NCBI GenBank assembly: GCA_945643635.1
Contig: CALZFC010000097.1
Coordinates: forward strand, 111,001 to 175,000
DNA: 64,000 bases
From: Allodiplogaster sudhausi
Taxonomy: Eukaryota; Nematoda; Chromadorea; Rhabditida; Diplogasteridae
Direction: 5' to 3'
A model generated the notes under the pieces. That model saw nothing but the letters and a program-made list of their open reading frames with translations. It did no database searches and was not told where the DNA came from. Made by a program: the position numbers and the translations under genes. Within the stretch, counting starts at the first letter, position 1; each line of letters begins with the position of its first letter. Of this stretch, positions 12,205-24,894 are shown in pieces.

Positions 12205-15200
12205 CTACTTGTCAATTTCATTTTCCTTGTCGGTTGACGAGTCAGAAACGACCGAGTGCGCCGCCCACGGCTGAACTTCGGCTGAACAGAAAAAAAACAA
12301 GGATTTAAAATTATCAGAGGCTAAATAGCAGCCTAATATTTCTTATTTAAGACTTTTTTATGAATGCGGAAAATGTAAAAGCAACCTTGGCTGGCAAGGT
12401 GGAATGAAATGACCCGAAAACCTGTTCCAAACGCAAAGAAGGCCGCGCCGCCCGCGGCGTACAGAGCAGCAGCGACGATGAAGACGAACCGCCAGACGTA
12501 CTCGCGGCCAAACTGTAGAAATAAAGGGTCAGAACTAATATATTAGTTCTAATAAGTCAGTACTTATACTACATTAGTACTAATATATTAGTGCTAATGA
12601 ATTAGGACACTTTCTGAATCGCAAGGCGTTCGAATTAAATCATTAGCAAATTCGTGGTTTTCAATTGTATTATGGATAAATACAAATTCGTGGTTATGGT
12701 AGAAGCCGCACCAGCCAAAGGCCAACGCTGTAGCCGTACGGACCGATCGCGTTTCCGGCGTGTCCTGCAACAACATGCATTTAGAGGAGGTCTCCGGCGA
12801 ATAAATAGTGTTTTGTTTTTTCGCACATGGAACGCATGCACATTCTTAACACATCCGCACCCAAGCCAACTGTGTAACCACAAATTTCTGTGAAGAGAGT
12901 GTGACGGGCAGTAGCACAATTTCTGTGGATTGTTTACACTGTACATTTTAGTTTCATACCTCTCAGGGACTTCGTGGTAGGAGTTTTTCCCTCATGATCA
13001 TTTTTTTATGTTTGAATTTTCCTGGCTGTTGTAGTCGCCACTTTTCTTTTCACGCACTGTGCTCTCTCTCTTTTGTGTCAGGCAAAAAGGCGCGAATTCA
13101 AAATTGAGTTTTTGGTTTCTTTAAAAAAAAAGAAGTAATAAAGTGTCTTCGAAAACTATTTATTTCAAAAAAAAACATAAAAGAATAATTACTTCTTATT
13201 TTAAGCATGGTAGAATAGAATAATGCTTGTAGCAACAGCTCAGCAGCCATTCAAGATATCGATGAAACTTCTAACCTGCACACATGAGAATAGAAGTCAT
13301 GGTGCCCGCGTAGGTGGGCGCCATTGAAGTGGCCGATACAGTGAAGCCGCCGATGCCAATGGCGAAGAAGATGCCTGAAAGAAAAAAAATTAAATTAATT
13401 TCGAGATAATATTTTTTACTGCATAATTTTGTTGTTTTAAAAATTATTTTAAAAAAAATTATAATATTTGCTCAGAGCAAAAATAATCTTAGAAAAGAAA
13501 GGAAAAGAAAGCAGCATCTTACCACAGCAGCCCATAAGCGCGCCGGCGATCCACGGCTTCTCGCACGACGGCAAGAAGGCGAGGCCGAGCAGAGTCAGCA
13601 CCGTTCCGACCGAGCCTAAGAATCAATGGAATATACTTTTCTTATTGTTAAAGGTAATATTAGGAATTGTTAAGAAAATGCCAAATGATACAGAGTTATC
13701 TGATCGCAATACATTTTACGTTTAATAATTGTAACTACTGTCTTTTCAAAGTGTAAATACTGAATATTAAATGTATTATTATAGAAAGGTAGATAAAAAA
13801 TTTTTAAAAAATTTTTTTTTGTTTAAATAGCTCTGACTGATCGTCTGGAAGAGGACGACCGCCTGCGACGCGGTCAGCCGGCCACTCCTGATCTGCCGAT
13901 CGGCAACGCCGCCAGTGAAGATCTTCGCGAGCAGCTGCACCGAGTACAGCACCATCGTGTAGAAGCCGTTCTACAAGGAATCCTTTAGTTTCAGTATCTT
14001 TGAAACCGTTAAATTATTTAAGGTATTTTAGGTTATTTACCTCCATTTTTAACGCCCTCATCGTCGGAAAACCTAAAACTGTACCTATGAATAAGAAAAG
14101 AAAAGGTATGCCGTCTTCAAAATGTAGATATGTATGTACATACATCGTATCTTAATGCTTTCTCGAATACGTCCTCCGCTTTGCCATTCCGAGTTACATA
14201 AATGTCCCGATCACACTTGGATCTCACACTGATCGGCAACATGAGATCCATGAAGTAGGTGGGTAATAGGCCCTGGAAGATGGACATGATGAAGCTGTAG
14301 GCGAACTGGCAGAAGTTGGCTGACCACACGCTTGCCGAGGTGAAGATCGCCTTCCACGGAGTGCGGATGTAGCTCGGCAAATGGAAAGAGATGGGTTAGT
14401 GACAAGACATAGTGATGTAACACTATTACGCTAACTTACAACTGAATACTATGGTGCTTGGCAACACTGCGTTATCAATTTTTGCTTCGGAAAAATAATT
14501 TGAAAAAATTAATAGCTACATACGCATATCCCGTACAGACCTTTTATAATACTAAAAAGGTTGAGCAGCCAACCTTCTTCGTGAAGAACGTCGTGGTCGT
14601 GATGTACGTCTTCTCGGCTTGCGACACGAAGCGATTCTCGTGAGGCATGCTGCTGGCCAGAGGGAGCCAGAGCGCGAGCCACACAATGCCCATGGCGCCT
14701 GTAGGAATTGTGAGAATTATCGAATTATCAGTCGCCATTTCTCTTCACGAAATATTTGGTTGTTAGGGTGTAATGATTTTATATGTACACATATGTATGT
14801 ACATAGTAGTTAAAGCCCAATCATAGGTTAAAGGGAATTAGGCTCCTTTGAGTATATCATTTCAACAACACCTCGGCCCTTCTTGTATCAGCGGTATGAA
14901 TGAAAAAAAAACAATAATTGGTATTCTACCAAAAATGTAGAAGATCATCGGCCAGCCGAGCGGCGACGTGCACAAACCGGTAGAGACAACCGACGCGGCG
15001 ATTGCGGCAATCTGACAGTGAGACAATGCGGACTTTCCTTTTTGTATGTTTTAATCTCTTTTATATTTACTTTCTTATATATAGGAATATATATATATAT
15101 ATATATATATCGTGATTATTGTTATATCCCCTCTCATTACCGTACCTGATTGCCCGTCGTGTAGATCGCGACCGCTGTCGATCGCTCCTGCTGCGGGAAC

Positions 15201-16705
15201 CACCGAACGGACACGGCGCCGACTGACGGATTTTGAAAGCCCGGAAATGTGATTTATATGACGTCCTGAACGTACTCGTTCTTAACGGTACGTTACCTGT
15301 AGACATATGTGATTATTACGTTTAATAAATTAAAGACTCTGCAGACAAAACAAGCAGGTTTGAGGAGCCGTAACGATCTCGTGGTGTAGTGGTTATCACA
15401 TCTGTCTAACACACAGAAGGCCGGCGGTTCGAGCCCGCCCGAGATCATAGTTTTTGCGCCTTTTTGTTTTTGATAATTTTTCAATGTATATATTGAAAAA
15501 GTAATTTTTTGCTGTTGACAAATTCTCAAACCTCCGCAGCGCCCATGACGACGCGTGTGACAAAGTAGGCAGCGTAGCTCCAGGTGGCGAACGTGGGCGC
15601 GGCAAGTGTGCACGCGATCATGACAAGGGCAGAAGCTGACATATTTTATTTATTTATTATTTATTTTTAAATATATAAGACAATCGTTATTATAAACAAA
15701 TATAATATATGCAGATAAATATATAATTCAAATAATAATTAATAATAAATATTTAAAAAAAAAATGAAAAAGAGGCTCTGAAGGCACGTTCTAATCACCG
15801 GAAAGGCAGTTCTTGGAGCCGACGCGATCCGCGATCGGGCCCGCGATCAGCACGGTCATGAGAGAGCCGTAGAAGCTGGCCGAGAACAGCTGCGACTGCA
15901 TCACGGGCGACCACAGCAGAGTGCCCTGCAAAGAGACTCTACCGTAATGTATTTCAATTTCCATCTCTACAGTACTCTATCGCTCGTACTAGAGTAAGGA
16001 AAAAGGCGCGAATTCAAATCAACTTTATGGTTCATTGCAATTTCCAGCTGTCATTTTTCTATTTCTTAATTAAAAAAATAATTTTTAACAATCCATTTAC
16101 TCTATTACATAAATATATTTTTTGTGAGGTAATATTTTTTTGCGATATGTATATTTGGTAGAAAGCGGACACTATATCCGAGCGTTTGTGAGCTGTCTCC
16201 ACTCTGATTCGTGGTCGTAAGCACTCGCGCGCATTGTCCCCTCGCGGGCAGAGAGTCGACGGCAGAGTCACTGAACAAATCTGTCACACTTTCACTTATC
16301 TATCGAAAGTTCATCACTTTTGAGAGAAAGAGAGACAAGAGTTTTTCGCTAAAATGGACAAAGATAGACTCAAAAGCTAACAGGGACGCCTGCTTCAAGT
16401 GATCTTGCTTGCCGTCATCGGCGAATGCCGTCGAGTTTACCACGCAAACGATGGATATGCCTGTAAAGTAGAAAATATTTTTATATGTCAATATATGCTT
16501 TCCGACTACTGTCTATCTAAATCACGTGCTCTCTCGCGGTTGTGTCAGGGAAAAAGGCGCCAATTCAAACGTGAATTTTTGGGCTCTTCAAACCAAGATT
16601 CATGCGCATGGAGACGAAGACGTAGACGGCCATCATGAGCAGGAAGGCGATGCGGAGGCGGTGCGAGGAGAGCGAGAAAAAGGCCGGCGGCACATCATCG
16701 CATTC
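12205..16705 (-). CDS. SLC17/sialin-like anion transporter (MFS), N-terminus incomplete
   Basis: Major-facilitator carrier of organic anions; the nearest family pattern is sialin/VGLUT. Exons on the minus strand: 16705-16594, 16460-16388, 16270-16171, 15925-15799, 15635-15532, 15241-15146, 15011-14930, 14698-14574, 14374-14230, 14078-14041, 13970-13838, 13615-13523, 13374-13276, 12764-12727, 12512-12422, 12281-12205 (about 510 codons). Signatures: SMRMNLGISIV in TM1 (family RVNLSVA), a luminal loop with an NQS glycosylation site, WSPVMQSQLFSASFYG, IADRVGS, the GFQNPSVGAVSVRWFPQQER block, TPWKAIFTSASVW, LLPTYFMDL, NGFYT, MAPTYAG and EVQPW near the C-terminus. The first exon with the start codon was not found. 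Two introns end in CCG rather than CAG. Small exon 14078-14041 has alternative frames, so that junction is uncertain. The gene converges on beta-glucuronidase. Confidence 0.88.
13060..16580. repeat. dispersed GTGTCAGG...AAGGCGCGAATTCAAA element, three intronic copies
   Basis: Near-identical short segments occur in three introns of the transporter gene at about 13060-13108, 15981-16020 and 16525-16580. Further copies lie near 150-192 and, inverted, near 44013-44050. Each pairs a CTCTC-rich stretch with GTGTCAGG-like sequence, A-run, GGCGC(G/C) and AATTCAAA. Confidence 0.6.
15375..15447 (+). tRNA. tRNA-Val (anticodon AAC)
   Basis: A complete cloverleaf of 73 nt: acceptor GATCTCG pairs with CGAGATC, discriminator A, D arm with AGTGGTTATC, anticodon stem TCTGT/ACAGA around loop CTAACAC, and T stem GGCGG/CCGCC around TTCGAGC. 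A TTTTT Pol III terminator follows within a few bases. It lies in antisense orientation in an intron (15242-15531) of the transporter gene. Confidence 0.96.
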
Positions 16706-16956
16706 CTTGATGCGCAGCAAAAAGTGCAACCATTCGAAAATAGAGTTTCAAATTGCCGCCAAAACTTTACGATTTCTTTCAATACATATTCCTCTAATGA
16801 TTCATAAATAAAAAGGTTAACGCTGATAACTCTTTCTCAGTTGTAATTTTCAGAGAATATAGCATGAATTTAGAAAAAAAAATTTCATAAACATATCTTC
16901 TTACAGTTAGGAAGATTATTCATTAAAATTTTTTTGCATACTTCGCACCTGCATTT

Positions 16957-17133
16957 ATGAGAATCTGTAGAGACGAACAAAGGCGCAACTTCTCGTAAGT
17001 AGTCTGTCTGAAGAAAACCCAAAAAGAAGATATTGACGGACACAGTGAAACAGAAAAAAAGGAAAGCACGCCAAATTCATTGAGAGTTGCGCGATTGGCC
17101 TTGAGGCAGTTTATGCGTTGTCATCCTGACAAG
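16957..17133 (+). CDS. 5' exons of an unidentified gene with a CHPDK motif
   Basis: Two in-phase exons, 16957-16994 (donor GTAAGT) and 17067-17133 (donor GTATGA), encode about 35 aa starting MRICRDEQRR and ending ALRQFMRCHPDK. The pattern ALRxF...HPD is seen in the N-terminal domain of TCAIM-like mitochondrial proteins (DUF4460) and in J domains. Later candidate exons are near 17728-17790 (KKKTFEQ then poly-Gln) and 18330-18410 (DDAPKKRC to the stop), but I could not join them in phase, so the downstream model is open. The basic start would suit a mitochondrial presequence. It is divergent from the transporter gene. Confidence 0.35.
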
Positions 17134-17263
17134 GTATGATTTTCTCTGGCAATCTCTTTCTTTTCTTCGCCATTCTACCTACATCTTTCATCACCCTCTT
17201 ATATATATGTATGTACATTCACCCTCTTGTACATTTCTCTCTTTCTCACCTTCTCTCTTTCTG

Positions 17264-17296
<33 letters not shown>

Positions 17297-18410
17297 TCCT
17301 CACTCTCTAAATGTTCTGTTCATTATTATTCTTTTAATAACGACAAAAACTAGAAGCAAATTGAGTAAAAGGCGCTAAAAAGTCCCAATTGAAGAGCACG
17401 ATCCGCGATGTGAGATATCTCAACTTTGTTTTCATTCGGCTCTCAAAGTACTGTAGAAGGTGGCATGTGACAAGTACAATTCGCAAGAGAGATGTCTCAG
17501 AGTTGTTCAGCGAACGTGAACCGATTGTGGAACGTGAGCTAGAGAGTGTTCTCTCTTTCTCTCGTCTCTCACCCTCACTTTTTTCTCTGTCTGCGCACGA
17601 GAGAAACAGAGAGAGAGAGAGAGAGAGAGGGTTCCTGGCTCTTTTCCCTTTTCTTTCTTTTCATTCTTGCCTTATCTGGCCATAAATATTATATGGCGCT
17701 TTTCGTGCGCGGGCGAAAGAATTCGGCTAACGGAGCTGAAGAAGAAGACATTTGAGCAGCAGCAGCAGCAAAAAAGGGCGGAGGCGGTGATAAATCACAA
17801 CTCCGTCTCGTATTGCTCCGTATCATCACGCAGTTTCACATTTATTCTCTGGTCAGTCTCATAGATGCGAACAAAAACTAACGATAACCGATGCGCCGAG
17901 AATGTACCGCACAAATGTATTGTTTTTTTTCATGTCATTAAATGTCACGCATTTTTATGCCATACTAGTATGTACATATGTATATATGTATATATACATA
18001 CATAAATGCGTCAGGTAAAAAGGGAATAGATATATTTTGAAACAGAGATGTTAAAATAACTCAAAGCCGACGAATGAAAGGAATTAAATAATAAACTTTA
18101 GCTCATGCATGAGCTCTTTCACAATACGCAACCAAACAAACAACAAGAAAAGCACTTGACAACTCTTGCGGGAAACACTCACTTTTGGTGAGCAGTAACA
18201 GAGACTGTGATAATAAAGAGGAGTATGTATGCTCGATCCCAAAGGAATAATTTAGGCACTCTGTCTCTCTCTCTCCCGTTTTTTTTTTCTCTCTCTCTCT
18301 CTCTCTATAATTTTTCTTTCATTGTAAAGGATGATGCCCCGAAAAAGCGCTGCTTCATCAATATGCAGAAAAAGCCCCCCTCCCTACCCGATAAAATCGT
18401 TGACTCATAG

Positions 18411-19359
18411 TAAAAAAAACTACTCTTCATGGGTCTCGCAGCGAGCTGCAACCAAAAGGTTCATGTGTGCAAATAACAGACATATTCAGCAAGCGCACAT
18501 TGATAAGCCGAAACAACGTCGAGAAGGTTATTCCATGTACGAAGGCCAAGAAATTATAGCAAATTAAACAAAGCCCGTCGTGTTAACAAACGTTTTGGCA
18601 CGGAGATCAGCCATGTGCTCTTCACTGGAGAAGAGAAAGAAGAGTGTAATATTGTGACATCAACAAGGGCTGTTCCGAATTGGTGTTTTTTCTCGTTCTT
18701 TCAGTTATAAGACTTGATTTTCCACTTTTTTCGAAGGAGGTTTGTTTTGCTACTTTATGATTCATTTCGAACAGATCTTCTTAGATTTTGCTTGTTTTTC
18801 CTAAAAACTTTCATTCTTTTTTTCTATTTAAATATATCCACTGTCATCCTTCCACTTTTTTTGTCGCATTTTTCAAAGGATCGATTATTGGGAACGTTTG
18901 ATCTTTATTCCTGAGATAAGCAGAACCATGAATCAGCAACCGCAATGCATACAAGCGTATGAAGATATGTACACCGGTCAGGCGCGATTGAAAGCATCTT
19001 TTCAAATACAACCGTACTTGAACTCAAGTAGAAAATAAGAAGAAGAAGAAAAATAGAAGACTAAAGTAAAGTAATGTTCCCCGCAAGAATGCAAGGCGTC
19101 ATGATTAAGATACTTATGCATATAAAACAAAGTATTTAAAGAAAAAAAAAGATTTCAAATTAAAAAAAATTAATGACAATCTAAAAGTCGCTAGCCAAAA
19201 GTTGCACAATGCAAACGAGAAACAAGTTCGCAACTTTTCAGAGGCAAACCCCTCTTATGCAAAAATTTCACACGTATAAAAGAAGAAGTAATCGCTCTCA
19301 ATTCAAGAGCGAACTTGGTGTGACATAATATGTAGAAAAGAGAGAGCGAGTGGAAGGTA

Positions 19360-19409
<50 letters not shown>

Positions 19410-19600
19410 AAGAGAGAGAGAGAGGGAGGGATAGAGATATAATGCAGGAAGATTAAAGAGTGAAAGAGTGCAAAGGCTAGGAAGGATCCCAGATAGCATA
19501 ATGAAAAAAAAAACATGAAAAAGGGGTGTCAAGACACTCGTGTCAGAGTCTGGGAGAGGAATACGCGTTGTCGCTGAACATACTCCATATATTCAAATGT
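18411..19600. other. region without a recognised gene
   Basis: Contains AT-rich sequence and a (GA)n array at about 19366-19430. No conserved coding block seen on either strand. Confidence 0.6.
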
Positions 19601-19733
19601 GTATGAGATAAGAGATTACAGATGTAGTCTCGTCCCGATGTTTGCCTCGGTCAAGGGGTGGTATAAGGGGTCTTAGATTGAGGCTAGGGGTATAAGAGGT
19701 CTAAGAAGGAGGGATGGTGCCACTGGGAGGGGT

Positions 19734-20785
19734 CTAGGCCGAATGACGCTGCTCATGCAGATCGACGATCTTGGCCGCCTCGATGAGTGCGCTGATGAAG
19801 CGGCGACAGTCAGAGAAGTTGTTGAAGAGCGGATGGGGAGCGACGCGGATAATGTCCGAGAAGGGCTCGCCGGGATGAATTAGCGAGAAGGAGAAAAAGA
19901 TTTGGCTTGATTTTTATTTAATCAATATTTTTTTTAAACATTTTTTCAATGGAGTTTGTGAGAAAAAAACGCAAGAAAAAAAAGAACTGACCTTATCGCC
20001 CTTGCGAAGGGTGACAGCGGCGCCTCGCCTCGTCAGCTCCTTGTAGATGCCCTCGGCGGGGACGGAGAAGGTCAGCGAGAGTTGGCAGCCGCGCTCGGAG
20101 ATGTCGCGTGGGGTCAGTGAGCGGATCGCGACTGTTGGCGAGACGCGATGGGGAGAGGTCTCGCCGAAGAAGCGGCTGAACAAGAATGTTACGGCTTTAG
20201 ATTGTTACGTTTTAGAATGTTACGTTTTCGATTGTTACATTTTAGAATGTTGTGTTTTCGGTTGTTACATTTAGAATGTTACGTTTTCGATTGTTACATT
20301 TTAGAATGTTGCGTTTTCGAGTGTTACATTTTAGAATGTTACGTTTTAGATTGTTCAATTTTAGAATGTTGCGGTTTTATATTGTTCCACTTTAGAATGC
20401 TACGTTTCGATGTTTGGGAATGCATCATCGACAGAACATGCAACCAATTTTTTTTTCATTGGCACAGTGTAATAATTAGTATTTCACTGATATCATCCAC
20501 TTGGAATGCCGGTATTGTAAGGATTAGCTGAACAATGCCAACAAACACGCCTAAGCAAGCCATGATTAGACCCTCCCTCCCTCAACTTATTCGATAAGAA
20601 TCTCGACGTATCCCGTGAGATGGATCGATCGCTCGCGCAGCTCTTCCATATCCACCGGCTTCATCACCTAGTATAGTGGAGAAAGATAGAATACTGTTCT
20701 GCACACTCTTGCTGCATTTTTGTCTCAACCTTAAAAGAATCTCGAGTGCTAGAGCTGCAATTAGCTGTATCAATATATATCTCTT

Positions 20786-20825
<40 letters not shown>

Positions 20826-21806
20826 TTATACAGACCTCTAAGAGGCCAAGGACACCAAGGAGAAGGAACGCGGACGGCGTGCTGATTTGGTAGCCTGCCG
20901 CGCCTTCGCCCAGATCAAGCACTAAAAGTACTGTCATCAATGAAGCAAAACATGTATCTTTTTCGTTCTATTTTTCCGTCTCCTCATTCTCTGCACTTTC
21001 TTCTCCATTTACCTGTATTCGCTTCTCTCTGTGCCTCTGGTTAACTGTCCTCCTTGGATTGTTCTCTCTCCCTCTCTCCATCTCGCCTCTCTCTCCCTCT
21101 CGTCTCGTCTCTCCCTCTCTCTCTCCCTCTCTCTCCCTCTCTCTCTCCCTCTCTCTCTCCCCCTCGTCTCTCTCTCTTTCTACCATTATTCGTCTGCAGC
21201 CGCATGTTCGCTCTCTCCGACCACCATCCGAGCATGCGCTCTCGGCCGTCGTTCTTGTACTTTTCATGCACGAAGAGGCCACCGATGCCTCCCGGGCCCG
21301 AGCAGCCGTACTGCAAGAGGAACAAAGTAATTAATACAAAGTTTTTTTAAAGAAAAGATTCCGGTAATATGCCCAAAAGTACAGTATTCAGTGAATACCG
21401 TAACAAAGATAATAGCAAGAAGATCGAACCTTGTAAGTGCTGAAGGCGGCAAAGTCGACCTCCCACTTGTTGAGATACATCGGAACATTGACGAAGGCGT
21501 GCGCGAGGTCCCAGCCGACGAGGCAGCCCTTGAACAGTAATAATGCTTTGATCTTATTGGTTTTTTTTAGATGAAAAAATAAAATAAAATGAAAATTTAT
21601 TAAAATTAAAACTTCCTTACCTTGTCATGGCCGGCCTTCGTGATGGCCTCGATATCGAAGAGCTGACCGGTGAAGAACTGAATGCCAGGCAGCCAAATGA
21701 TAGCAATGGAGTCGCCGTGCTCAGAGATGTACGAGAGGATGTCCGCGGTGCGCAGGAACTCCTCGCCAACTCTCGGGGAGAGCAGGAGCTGAAAGAGAGA
21801 GAAGGT

Positions 21807-21844
<38 letters not shown>

Positions 21845-23112
21845 GAGAGCGAAAAAGAGAAAGAGAGAAAAAGAGAAACCAACCATGCTGTCCTCGACTC
21901 TGCCGCCATTCAGCCTGATCTGCGACTCAATGGCGTAGTGATCGGAAGGGAAGGCGCGTTGTTCGAGAAGGATCTTGTGACGGGATTCGGTCGGCTTGTA
22001 GAAGGCGGTCTGAAGAAGGAGGAAGAGATTATGACGTACGTCATCGTTGCCGAATTAGTATGTTTTCGGAGTGTCCAGTGAGTTTTTCCAATTGAAAAGG
22101 AAGAATGAGAGAGAGTGAAAGAGATGAAGAGAAGAGAGAAGAGAGAGAGGGCGGGAGAAAGAGAGAAAGCAAGAAAGAAACAGATAGAAAAAACGATATT
22201 TCTAACCAGAGCCACATGAATGTTGACGGTGAGCGCGTTCATCAACGCGACTTCGCATGGCTTGGCGCCAATCAACCGGGCGACTCCCTCGGCGCAGGTA
22301 TCTGGCAGCGAGTGCCAGGGAAGGGGCTGTGTAGTGCGGCCAAAGTAGCCTCTGAAGAGAGAGAGGGGGGAGAGGAAGAGAAAAAGAGAGGAAGAGAGAA
22401 AGAGAGGAAGAGAGAATGAGAGAGAGAGAGTCAGGCAAAGTGAGAGAGAGAGAGAAAAAGAGAAAGAGGGAGAGGCAGTCAGTGAAGGAGAGAGAAAGGA
22501 AAGAGTGAGAGATTAATAGAGCGAGTCAGAGAAAGAAAGATACTGACTGCGATGCCCACTTAGCCAGATGCTCGGTGTAGAGACGCGCGGTGGCCTTCGG
22601 CATGAGTCCAGTGGAGCCGCCAGCCAAGTACATGCAGTCCTCCTCGCCGTCGGCAACGGTAAGATCGGCTGAAAAGTCCCCAATTTGTCTTTCCTCGTCT
22701 TATTTTGATTTTTACTTTGAGCACCAACACAATGATGAAGACAGAGCTTGGAGATGCCATTGGCATACTTGTACACCCTTCCCTTCCACTGACACTGCGG
22801 CAGGCACTTGATCTTGGGATACTCAAAGAGCTCACGGAGATTGCCGAGCTTGTCGGTAGCATCGAGGTGATCGGCGAGCCTGACGATAATATAATTATAT
22901 ATTTTTAATATAACAAAATTATTTTATCGTAATTTTCAAAGTTAGGTAACGTCATTATTCTTAGGAATTTTTTGAAAGAAAAATATTTTGTTAAAACAAA
23001 TTTTTTTAATTAAGAATAAAGCGTACTTTTCATCCGCAATATCCTTGACGCCTGCTTCATTCGCTTCACGTAGTAGCCAGTCAGGGAGAATCGGCGACAC
23101 TGGCGAGGTCAT
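19734..23112 (-). CDS. kynureninase copy 1 (full exon set, two damaged splice sites)
   Basis: PLP enzyme cleaving kynurenine or 3-hydroxykynurenine to (3-hydroxy)anthranilate plus alanine. Twelve exons: 23112-23027, 22879-22794, 22668-22548, 22351-22207, 22009-21884, 21788-21621, 21528-21430, 21310-21184, 20921-20836, 20667-20591, 20175-19992, 19874-19734 (481 codons plus stop if all are joined). Signatures: [51 protein letters not shown] with the PLP lysine at the exon 7 end, [17 protein letters not shown], and C-terminal [12 protein letters not shown]. The common GNSLGL is GGSTGL here. Exon 10's donor reads GA|ATAAGT where copy 2 has GA|GTAAGT; without splicing the frame stops at 20587. The last acceptor ATTCAG of copy 2 is ATTCAT. 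It may be a recent pseudogene or give a product of about 374 aa. Confidence 0.85.
20195..20405. repeat. intronic minisatellite in kynureninase copy 1
   Basis: Imperfect units of about 15-17 bp, such as TTAGAATGTTACGTTTTCGATTG split into two half-units, fill the intron between exons 10 and 11. Copy 2 has a shorter version at about 28055-28185, so the array changed length after duplication. Confidence 0.75.
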
Positions 23113-23943
23113 CTTTAAAATTAATTCTTTTAGAGGAAAAAAACTCAACCAAAACTATTTATCTAGGAAAAATCTCACCAATTTGGAATAAATGTACGAA
23201 TGAACGGGATACGCCGAAAATGGAAAGAGAAGGCAATCTTTTCTATTTTCTCTCGTACGGTTTTTGGTCACAGTTTAGGAGCGGCGTAAAAACTACTCGA
23301 TCGTCTGTCTCGATCAGGCGAGTGAGAAAGAAAGAGTGAACCGGGGGGGGGCTGTTGTAATATACACTTCTTGCAATGACCAATTGAAAGGCGAGAGAGA
23401 ATAAGAAGTGAGAGAAAAAGAGAAGGAAAGGAGAAAGAATTAAAAGGCGGACAGGAAGGAAGAGAAGAGACATATTTTATTCAAAATAATTAAGATTCCT
23501 TTTACCCCGGATATTTACTATGTACTTGACTGAAGAAAAGACTAGGGAGATACTTTCGCACATTGTCCTATGAGAAACAGCAGTTGAAAAGTAGGAAAAA
23601 GGACATTGTTCAGCTAGAAGAGGAAAATGGAAAATATTAGCTTGAATTTTTTATTGGTTTTTTTATCAAATAAATTTCGTTGGAAATAACAACTTTTTGA
23701 GAACGGGATGTTTCCATAGGAGTGATTAAGAAATTAAAGGAAACAACATATGTATGTATATTGAAGGCGGCTATTTGGCCTTTAGCATAGCCCTCAGAAG
23801 TACGAGTTACCAGATTAGGCGAGGTAGCCGTTGAATGTGATATCGGTATTCACCTTATGTACCTTCATCTTAGAACTCGGTTCAGACCAAAAGCGTACCG
23901 CTGTGACATATTTGGCAAATGCACTCGAGGCTCTCGAACACTC

Positions 23944-23995
<52 letters not shown>

Positions 23996-24517
23996 TTGTC
24001 TCTTTCTCTTGTTCTCTTCTCTCCAACCACTTTCTTTCTCACTCGGTCTCTCTTCATCTGCTCTCTTGCTTTTTTTGTCCAGTTTCCAGTTCTTTAACAA
24101 TTTTTCTTCATTTCTCATCATTTCGGGGCACATACTATCTATCAGTTATGGTCAAGGGTTTCGCTTTCTTCGCTAGTTGATTTCTGTATTTGCTTCGTGA
24201 TTTATGAAATGTCTGCTACTCTTTCGTTTTGACATATCGCGATATTTCATTTTTTTTTCATTTTCTCACTGTCGCTCTCTCTCTCTTTCTCTCTCATCTC
24301 AATCCTCTCCCCCCTCTCTCTCCTGCTCCTTCGAAATCCTTCACTCGCTTCTTCTCGCCTCCAAAATGAAACTCTCCTACTCTGCTCAGATCTTCTTCTC
24401 AACAAGATCCTTTCTTCGCGTGAACGATAGAATGCAAAGTCTGAAAGCACTTCATATTTGGCGAATGCTTTTGACAACTCATCCATACGTGCTAGATGGA
24501 AAAAGAGTTGAAGAGTG

Positions 24518-24546
24518 AGAGAGCGAGAGTGAGAGAGAGAGAGAGC

Positions 24547-24578
<32 letters not shown>

Positions 24579-24707
24579 GCGAGAGAGAGAGAGCGAGAGA
24601 GAGAGCGAGAGAGAGAGAGCGAGAGAGCGAGAGTGAGAGAGAGAGAGCGAGAGAGAGAGAGCGAGCGAGAGAGAGAGAGAGAGCGAGAGAGCGAGAGTGA
24701 GAGAGAG

Positions 24708-24752
<45 letters not shown>

Positions 24753-24766
24753 GAGAGGGAGAGAGT
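24518..24766. repeat. (GA)n with regularly placed GAGC units
   Basis: About 250 bp of purine-rich repeat in which GC interrupts the GA run at irregular 8-24-bp steps, producing Ser/Leu/Arg frames on the minus strand that are artefacts. Confidence 0.9.
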
Positions 24767-24894
24767 GGGAGTTCTGAACTTGCTTGCATGACCAGTGCCA
24801 AAACCGTTAACGAATTGTGCGAAATGCCAGATCGGTTTCACTCGGCGCTCGAATAGAGATGAAACTGTGCCCAAAATGTTTATGCTAGCCTGTT

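Noticed and set aside
14041..14078. Alternative frame FRFSDDEGVKNG for the small transporter exon
   Set aside because: It resembles the family sequence, but would need a weak donor before it and an ACG acceptor after it; the canonical phase solution was preferred, with doubt noted.
14760..14812. TATGTACATA-type palindromes as transposon ends
   Set aside because: They occur many times in AT-rich DNA across the window without consistent flanks or target duplications.
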